A program made the position numbers and the translations under genes. Source: Thermosaccharophagus gerlachensis (lineage in GTDB: Bacteria; Armatimonadota; Fervidibacteria; Fervidibacterales; Thermosaccharophagaceae). Taken from it: a stretch of 12,257 nucleotides of DNA. Shown here piece after piece: positions 7,625 through 12,257 of the stretch. Below the pieces are notes generated by a model. It did no database searches. It worked only from the letters and a program-made list of their open reading frames with translations, and had not been told where the DNA came from. The DNA lies in NCBI GenBank assembly GCA_041538025.1, contig JBGOEV010000056.1, positions 1 to 12,257 of the forward strand. The letters run 5' to 3'. Within the stretch, counting starts at the first letter, position 1. Each line of letters starts with the position of its first letter.

Positions 7625-8674
7625 ATGAGCAAATCACAATATGTTAAAGACTTAACTTTCGGTGAGGCTGTTGATAGTATCTTCGTGGTTAAGAGCAAAC
7701 AGCTAATGCCGTTTAGAGACCGCCTTGGAAACTACCTTGCCCTTGAGCTCGTTGATAAAACTGGCTCAATACAAGGACGGATATGGGATGAAGCTGAGAC
7801 CTTTGACCAGGTGATAAACGAGAAAGATGTTGTGAGAGTCAAAGGGCGTGTTGAGCTGTTTAAGCAAACACGCCAGCTACGAATAAGCGATGTGACGAAG
7901 TGCCAGAAAGGCGAATACGACCTCTTTGACCTCGTGATGCACACCGACAAGGACATTGAGCAGATGTTTGAGAAGGTGCTGAGGACGGCAAACACCATAT
8001 CAAACCCTTACCTACAGAAGCTTGTGATGTCATTTTTGAGCGATCCTTCATTTGTGCATGACTTCAAAATCGCACCAGCATCTTTGCGCTTCCACCACAA
8101 TTGGCTTGGAGGGCTGCTTGAGCATGTTGTGAGTGTGCTTGACATAGCCGAAATCATATGCAGAACACACAAGGGCATTGATAGGGATTTGCTGATAACT
8201 GGAGCAATACTGCACGATGTGGGTAAAGTGCGCGAATATGTTTGGGATCCGATGATTGACCTTACGGATGAAGGCAGGTTGCTTGGTCACGTAATCCTGT
8301 CGGACGAGATGATAACAGAACGCATAAGGGAGCTACCATCGTTCCCGAAGGAGCTTTTGCTTCGCGTAAGGCACATGGTGATAAGCCACCATGGTGAGAG
8401 TGAATTTGGTGCGCCGAAGCGCCCGATGACTGTTGAGGCGATGGCGTTACACCTCATTGAAAATCTGGATGCACAACTGGCACGCTTTACAACATTTGTT
8501 GAGGAGCAAAGGGAATTGGGGAAAGTATGGACTGACTACGAAAGGTTGCTTGAGAGGCGTATATTTATCGGCTACGAAGGCGAAGTTGAAAGCTATGCTG
8601 GTGAGACAACAGAAAGTGAATTAGAAATGCCTGAGGAAGAGATGCAAGGGGGTGAAACTGCTGAGCAGACTTGA
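7625..8674 (+). CDS. yhaM: YhaM-type 3'-5' exoribonuclease (OB-fold plus HD domain)
   Basis: This 349-residue protein has the YhaM layout. An N-terminal OB-fold nucleic-acid-binding domain (about residues 5-95) includes MPFRDRLGNYLALELVDKTG and RIWDEA. A linker helix region follows, then an HD phosphohydrolase domain (about 150-320). Metal-binding HD residues are visible: H167 in GLLEHV, H197-D198 in ILHDVGK, H222 in LLGHV, H255/H256 in SHHGE and D282 in ENLDA. YhaM-family enzymes degrade RNA, and in some reports DNA, from the 3' end with metal ions in the cytoplasm. The last 30 residues form an acidic, low-complexity tail, and their codons overlap the start of the aminotransferase gene. The ribosome binding site is weaker than its neighbours' (AAAGGGA, 7608-7614, 10 nt from the ATG). 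It appears to lead a three-gene core unit. Confidence 0.9.
   Translation: MSKSQYVKDLTFGEAVDSIFVVKSKQLMPFRDRLGNYLALELVDKTGSIQGRIWDEAETFDQVINEKDVVRVKGRVELFKQTRQLRISDVTKCQKGEYDLFDLVMHTDKDIEQMFEKVLRTANTISNPYLQKLVMSFLSDPSFVHDFKIAPASLRFHHNWLGGLLEHVVSVLDIAEIICRTHKGIDRDLLITGAILHDVGKVREYVWDPMIDLTDEGRLLGHVILSDEMITERIRELPSFPKELLLRVRHMVISHHGESEFGAPKRPMTVEAMALHLIENLDAQLARFTTFVEEQRELGKVWTDYERLLERRIFIGYEGEVESYAGETTESELEMPEEEMQGGETAEQT
8648..8655 (+). promoter_or_regulatory. Extended ribosome binding site inside the exonuclease gene end
   Basis: GGGGGTGA matches the extended Shine-Dalgarno sequence used by neighbouring genes. If it serves the aminotransferase, it sits 5 nt before an in-frame CTG at 8661. 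It overlaps the GTG at 8652, so it cannot serve that codon as a normally spaced site. Confidence 0.5.
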
Positions 8675-9863
8675 GAGCCTGCTATCTCAGCGTGTGAAAA
8701 GCATAAAGCCTTCGGCAACACTCTCAGTAGCAGCTAAAGCGAAAATGATGAGGGCAAAAGGTATTGATGTGATAAACCTGAGCGTAGGTGAGCCAGATTT
8801 TGATACACCAGAGCATATCAAGTATGCTGCAATAAAGGCACTGTGCGATGGTTGGACAAAATACACTGAAGAGGCTGGCTTACTTGAGGTCAGGAAAGCG
8901 ATTTGCAAGAAGTTGAAAGAGGAAAACGGTCTTAGCTATGAGCCAGATAACATCGTCATATCGTGCGGAGCAAAGCATGCCCTCTTCAATGCGTTCCAAG
9001 CTTTGCTTGATGCAGGCGATCAAGTGCTCATACCAACACCATGCTGGGTTAGCTATCCAGACATGGTGAGGCTATGTGGCGCTGAGCCAGTGCTCATACC
9101 AACTGATTGCGAAAACGGCTTCTTACCAGACCCAGAGAAGATAGAGAATGCGATAACTGAGAGGACAAAAGTGTTGCTCATAAACTCGCCATGCAATCCA
9201 ACTGGGGCTGTGTATGAGAGCGAACTCTTAAAAGAGCTGGCGAGGATTGTTGAGAAGCACGAAAACATAGTCGTCGTCTCCGACGAGATCTATGAGAAGT
9301 TCGTTTACGATGGTGCGGTGCATATCAGCATCGCCTCATTGAGCGACAAAGTGAAAGAAAGAACCATAGTCATCAACGGGCTTTCAAAGACATTCGCAAT
9401 GACGGGCTGGAGGTTAGGATACGCTGCAGCACCGAAGCCTATAGCTCAAGCTATGGCGAAAGTTCAAGGTCAAAGCGCCTCTCACCCGACTTCGTTTGTT
9501 CAAATGGCTGCTATAACAGCACTTAATGCAGATCAAGAGTTCGTCCGAAATATGGTGAAAGAATATGACGAGCGTAGGAAGCTCACGGTATCACTCCTGA
9601 ATGAGATACCGAATGTGAAGTGCAACATGCCGAAGGGTGCATTCTATGTGTTTGCTGATTTCAGTGCTGTGTTAGGGCGCTCCTATGATGGCGTGCAAAT
9701 CAACACATCAGTTGAGCTTTCGGAATTCATCCTTGAGCGTGCCCATGTTGCTACAGTCGCTGGAGAACCATTTGGTGCTGAAGGTTTCTTGCGCCTATCG
9801 TATGCAACATCAAAGGAGAGAATTGAAGAGGGGCTGCGAAGGATCAAGGAAGTGTTGTCTTGA
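8652..9863 (+). CDS. Class I PLP-dependent aminotransferase, aspartate aminotransferase type
   Basis: This protein has 403 residues from GTG 8652, or 400 if translation starts at CTG 8661. It is a fold-type I aminotransferase of the bacterial aspartate aminotransferase (AspC/AspB Ib) kind, transferring an amino group between an amino acid and a 2-oxo acid with pyridoxal phosphate. Numbering from GTG, N182 is in the NPTG loop. D211 and Y214 in SDEIYEKFVYD contact the cofactor. K246 in LSKTFAMTGWRLGY forms the Schiff base, and R381 in RLSYATS binds the substrate carboxylate. SIKPSATLSVAAKAK near the N-terminus and NLSVGEPDFDTP are typical of this branch. The length is normal. The gene overlaps the exonuclease gene by 14-23 nt and is followed after 21 nt by the PyrK-like gene. 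Substrate preference cannot be fixed, and arogenate or prephenate amination is also known in this branch. Confidence 0.93.
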   Translation: MKLLSRLESLLSQRVKSIKPSATLSVAAKAKMMRAKGIDVINLSVGEPDFDTPEHIKYAAIKALCDGWTKYTEEAGLLEVRKAICKKLKEENGLSYEPDNIVISCGAKHALFNAFQALLDAGDQVLIPTPCWVSYPDMVRLCGAEPVLIPTDCENGFLPDPEKIENAITERTKVLLINSPCNPTGAVYESELLKELARIVEKHENIVVVSDEIYEKFVYDGAVHISIASLSDKVKERTIVINGLSKTFAMTGWRLGYAAAPKPIAQAMAKVQGQSASHPTSFVQMAAITALNADQEFVRNMVKEYDERRKLTVSLLNEIPNVKCNMPKGAFYVFADFSAVLGRSYDGVQINTSVELSEFILERAHVATVAGEPFGAEGFLRLSYATSKERIEEGLRRIKEVLS

Positions 9864-9884
9864 AAAGCGAGATGAACAGGAAGG

Positions 9885-10730
9885 ATGAAGCTACTCCATC
9901 AAGTGATAGCAGATGTTGTTGAACATGATTCGTTTAACCGCTTCCACAGGTTACGCCTACGAGCACCTGAGATAGCCTCTAAAGCGCTACCTGGGCAATT
10001 CATTTGCGTCTACATTGATGACGAGCTTGGAAAACGCTTCATCATGCCACGCCCATTCTCTATCTCGGATGCCGATAAAGAGGAAATTGAAATTGTCTTT
10101 GCTGTTGTTGGGTCTGGGACAGCTTGGATGGCAAAATTGCGAGTTGGTGATACCTTACGAATACTTGGTCCGCTTGGCAAACCTTTTACATGGCTTGATG
10201 GGTGCGATGTCGCATTGCTTGTAGGTGGCGGGATAGGCTTTGCGCCATTGCCATTTCTCGCTAAGGTGTTAAAGGCGAAAGGAGTTGATGTCGTTGCAAT
10301 CTTCGGTGCTAAGAGCGCTTCTGAGATGCCGTTTAAAACGGCGCATGAACATGTTTTGAGGATATCTGGTGTTGGTCTTTCTGTGAGGGAGGTTGCAAGG
10401 TGGGGCGTTCCATCGGCAATAGCGCTTGAGCAAAATTATGAAGGCACATTCCATGGAAGTGTTGTTGATCTGGTGTTGCACTGGCTTGAGACAAACCAGA
10501 ACAGAAAAGTCGCTATATACGCTTGCGGTCCAAGGGAGATGCTGAAAAGGTTGCAAGGCATAATGAGTGAGCGCTCTATAGCAGGTCAATTCTCGGTTGA
10601 AGAAAGAATGGCTTGTGGGGTGGGGCTATGCCTTGGATGTGCATGTAAAGTGATTGAAGACGGAATGGAACGCTATAAAATGGTTTGCGTTGATGGTCCA
10701 GTCTTTGACCCACATAAGCTGATACTTTGA
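9885..10730 (+). CDS. pyrK: Dihydroorotate dehydrogenase B electron-transfer subunit-like protein (PyrK family)
   Basis: This 281-residue protein has the order of the PyrK/ferredoxin-reductase family. An FAD-binding beta-barrel contains the flavin motif RPFSIS (56-61) and GPLGKPF (95-101). A nucleotide-binding domain contains GGGIGFAPLP (114-123). A C-terminal [2Fe-2S] motif has C244-x4-C249-x2-C252-x15-C268. PyrK passes electrons from dihydroorotate dehydrogenase (PyrD type 1B) to NAD. No pyrD lies in this window, either beside this gene or elsewhere, so the partner must be encoded elsewhere or the protein may serve another oxidoreductase. The ribosome-binding sequence AGGAAGG (9878-9884) touches the ATG, an unusually short spacing. 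A downstream GTG at 9903 has no better signal, so 9885 was kept. It is probably cytoplasmic and co-transcribed with the aminotransferase. Confidence 0.88.
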   Translation: MKLLHQVIADVVEHDSFNRFHRLRLRAPEIASKALPGQFICVYIDDELGKRFIMPRPFSISDADKEEIEIVFAVVGSGTAWMAKLRVGDTLRILGPLGKPFTWLDGCDVALLVGGGIGFAPLPFLAKVLKAKGVDVVAIFGAKSASEMPFKTAHEHVLRISGVGLSVREVARWGVPSAIALEQNYEGTFHGSVVDLVLHWLETNQNRKVAIYACGPREMLKRLQGIMSERSIAGQFSVEERMACGVGLCLGCACKVIEDGMERYKMVCVDGPVFDPHKLIL

Positions 10731-10790
10731 GCAAGCGGTGATATGCGAACATGATGTGCTGTGTCACATATGCCGATGCAAAATCTGAGT

Positions 10791-10800
10791 GAGGGGGTGA
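10791..10800 (+). promoter_or_regulatory. Ribosome binding site that fixes the DUF1080 start
   Basis: GAGGGGGTGA lies 5 nt before ATG 10806. A longer frame can be opened from GTG 10761, but that codon has no ribosome binding site, and the signal peptide fits 10806. Confidence 0.65.
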
Positions 10801-10805
10801 ACAAA

Positions 10806-12068
10806 ATGAGGAGTAGAAAAGGGCATCGTTTGTATAATGTTGTGCTTTGCTGTAGCTTGCTAATCCTTTGTGTGACCGCAGAAGCGCTCGCTGGGGATTG
10901 GATAGCATTGTTTGACGGTAAAAGTCTCTCTGGCTGGAGGTTGCGCCACGAAGGCGGAAGAAATGGATGGCGTGTTGAAAACGGGATATTGATCAATCAA
11001 CCACCGAGCACCGACTTGGTCAGCGAACAAAAGTTTGGCGACTTCCAACTGCACATTGAATTCGTCATGCCTAAGGGAAGCAACAGTGGCGTTTATTTGC
11101 AGGGTAGATACGAAATACAACTGCTCGATTCACATGGCGCGAAACCTGCATCGCATATTTGCGGTGGCATATATGGTTTGCTTGCACCAAGGTTTAACGC
11201 AGCTAAGCCAGCAGGTGAATGGCAAGTCTTTGAAGTGAAGTTCGTTCAAGCAAGAAGAAGCCCAGATGGAAAGATAATCAAGCACGCAAGGTTGACGGTG
11301 ATACACAACGGTGTTACGATACACGATAATGCAGAGCTCGTGCGCGTCACAGGTGGCGCTCTTGATGCAAATGAAGGCACACCGGGACCTCTTATGCTTC
11401 AAGGTGATCATGGACCTGTCATGTTCCGCAACATTTACATCCGCCCACTCTCTGAAGAGGAAGCACAGTCGCCAGAGTTGCTTCCGCCACCAAACGGCGT
11501 GACAACCTACAGGAACATATTTGACGGAAAGAGTTTGCAAGGATGGCGCGTCATAAAGAGTGGACATGGAACAGGTGGCAAATGGGAAGTTGTTGACGGC
11601 GTCCTTCAAGGCACTCAAGATCCACCGGGCAACGGTGGCGTGCTCGCAACTGTTGAGAAGTTTCGCAACTTTGAAGTGGTAGCTGAAATAAAGCCAGACT
11701 GGGGAATTGACAGTGGCTTGTTTTTGCGCACCACAGAAGATGGAAGATGCTACCAAGTCACTATTGACTATCACGATGGAGGGCAAGTTGGCATGCTTTA
11801 TGGCGAAGGTTGCGGTGGAACTCTCGCATCAAATGAACGTTGGAAGGAAGCTTGGCGTGAAGGAGAATGGAACTTGCTGAGAGCAATAATCGTTGGACAG
11901 CCACCAAACATAAAAGTTTGGCTCAACGAAAGATTGCTCATTGACTTCACAGACAAAGAAGAGAGACTGCCAGCTGAGGGGTTCATCGGTCTCCAAGTGC
12001 ATGGTGGCGGTGACTGGAAAGGCAAACTAACACGCTTCCGCAACATCAGAGTATTGAGGCTTGATTGA
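10806..12068 (+). CDS. Exported protein with two DUF1080 (3-keto-disaccharide hydrolase) domains
   Basis: This 420-residue protein has a clear signal peptide: basic residues, a hydrophobic core at about 11-24, and a likely cleavage after ALA at 27-29. Domain 1 (about 31-215) opens with WIALFDGKSLSGW. Domain 2 (about 234-420) opens with YRNIFDGKSLQGW. The FDGKS motifs are 203 residues apart, indicating a tandem duplication or fusion. Both domains carry family features: SNSGVYLQGRYEIQLLDS with MFRNIYIRPL in domain 1, and IDSGLFLRT with FRNIRVLRL in domain 2. DUF1080 (PF06439) folds as a concanavalin-like beta-sandwich, and characterised members hydrolyse or eliminate 3-keto glycosides. Many genomes carry single-domain versions, so the pair may provide catalysis plus binding. 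It follows the PyrK-like gene by 75 nt. The Tat-exported Gfo/Idh enzyme upstream could supply the 3-keto substrate, which is an inference. Confidence 0.88.
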   Translation: MRSRKGHRLYNVVLCCSLLILCVTAEALAGDWIALFDGKSLSGWRLRHEGGRNGWRVENGILINQPPSTDLVSEQKFGDFQLHIEFVMPKGSNSGVYLQGRYEIQLLDSHGAKPASHICGGIYGLLAPRFNAAKPAGEWQVFEVKFVQARRSPDGKIIKHARLTVIHNGVTIHDNAELVRVTGGALDANEGTPGPLMLQGDHGPVMFRNIYIRPLSEEEAQSPELLPPPNGVTTYRNIFDGKSLQGWRVIKSGHGTGGKWEVVDGVLQGTQDPPGNGGVLATVEKFRNFEVVAEIKPDWGIDSGLFLRTTEDGRCYQVTIDYHDGGQVGMLYGEGCGGTLASNERWKEAWREGEWNLLRAIIVGQPPNIKVWLNERLLIDFTDKEERLPAEGFIGLQVHGGGDWKGKLTRFRNIRVLRLD

Positions 12069-12158
12069 AAATACCCAGCACCACTCACTTGCTAAATCAG
12101 ATTGCTTTTGAAGTCAACCCTTCACCAGACACAACGCTATCTACACTCAAGCGTCACA

Positions 12159-12257
12159 GGGAGATTGCCAGTGCCAAACTTCGCTGCAGGTGGCATAGCC
12201 ACACCAGCTGATGCAGCTTTGATGATGCAACTTGGTGCAGAGGCAGTTTTCGTTGGC
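12159..12257 (+). pseudogene. pdxS: 5'-truncated PdxS (pyridoxal 5'-phosphate synthase lyase subunit) fragment
   Basis: The last 33 codons of the window encode a strongly conserved piece of PdxS. It reads GRLPVPNF at the start, AAGGIATPADAALMMQLGAE in the middle and AVFVG at the end, covering the phosphate-binding Gly-rich loop. In intact PdxS (about 290-300 residues) this segment lies roughly two thirds of the way along, after the catalytic lysines. Here the same frame runs back only to a stop at 12093-12095. The codons 12096-12158 do not resemble PdxS, nor do the other two forward frames, and the DUF1080 gene occupies the space an intact gene would need. There is no ribosome binding site or clear start codon. 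It looks like a decayed or rearranged copy whose 3' part continues beyond the window. An assembly junction is the main alternative. Confidence 0.7.

Noticed and set aside
10754..10769. ATGTG-N6-CACAT dyad as a CRP-type site
   Set aside because: CRP sites have TGTGA-N6-TCACA, which is TGTG-N8-CACA; the spacing here is two bases shorter and the stem is only 5 bp.
11130..11786. 218-codon open frame on the minus strand
   Set aside because: It lies inside the DUF1080 gene, its composition is Cys/Ser/His-rich like a shadow frame, and it matches no family I know.

Overview
The window is a single-direction (+ strand) run of nine convincing protein genes. A fragment of a tenth gene lies at the right edge, and a probable intrinsic terminator lies near the left edge. 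I see no rRNA, tRNA, CRISPR array or insertion sequence. The organism cannot be named from the sequence. Secreted two-domain DUF1080 proteins, Tat-exported Gfo/Idh/MocA oxidoreductases, pectate-lyase-3-type beta-helix proteins and CehA/McbA-type PHP hydrolases are typical of carbohydrate-degrading Planctomycetota, Verrucomicrobiota and Armatimonadota. The moderate base composition and protein style remind me most of Armatimonadota (Fervidibacter-like), but this is a low-confidence inference.

Layout. Positions 1-229 hold a hairpin with a T-run (121-145) that probably ends an upstream transcript. A histidine phosphatase (230-871) and a GDP-sugar epimerase/reductase of the GDP-4-keto-6-deoxymannose reductase type (892-1857) follow. 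Next come an exported CehA/McbA-like PHP metallohydrolase (1847-3814, overlapping the epimerase), an exported double beta-helix protein (3843-6071) and a Tat-signal Gfo/Idh/MocA oxidoreductase (6198-7532). The last is preceded by a 16-bp palindrome. A compact trio of apparently cytoplasmic core genes follows: a YhaM-type OB-HD 3'-5' exoribonuclease (7625-8674), an aspartate-type aminotransferase overlapping its end (8652-9863), and a PyrK-type FAD/[2Fe-2S] electron-transfer protein (9885-10730). An exported tandem DUF1080 (3-keto-disaccharide hydrolase family) protein (10806-12068) comes next. The window ends inside a pdxS reading frame whose first two thirds are absent.

How the genes may work together. 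The four exported proteins could form an extracytoplasmic saccharide-processing set. In such a set the beta-helix protein would bind or cleave a polysaccharide, the Gfo/Idh enzyme would oxidise a sugar hydroxyl (for example to a 3-keto sugar), and the DUF1080 protein would cleave the 3-keto glycoside. The PHP protein would hydrolyse a phosphate- or ester-type bond. This combination is inferred from family knowledge and gene order; no substrate can be read from the sequence. The exonuclease/aminotransferase/PyrK trio splits this set and probably has housekeeping roles.

Translation signals are unusually uniform. Six starts (including the alternative start proposed for the aminotransferase) lie 5-6 nt after a GGTGA that extends the Shine-Dalgarno sequence. 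This helps to choose starts, and for the aminotransferase it points to a non-standard CTG.
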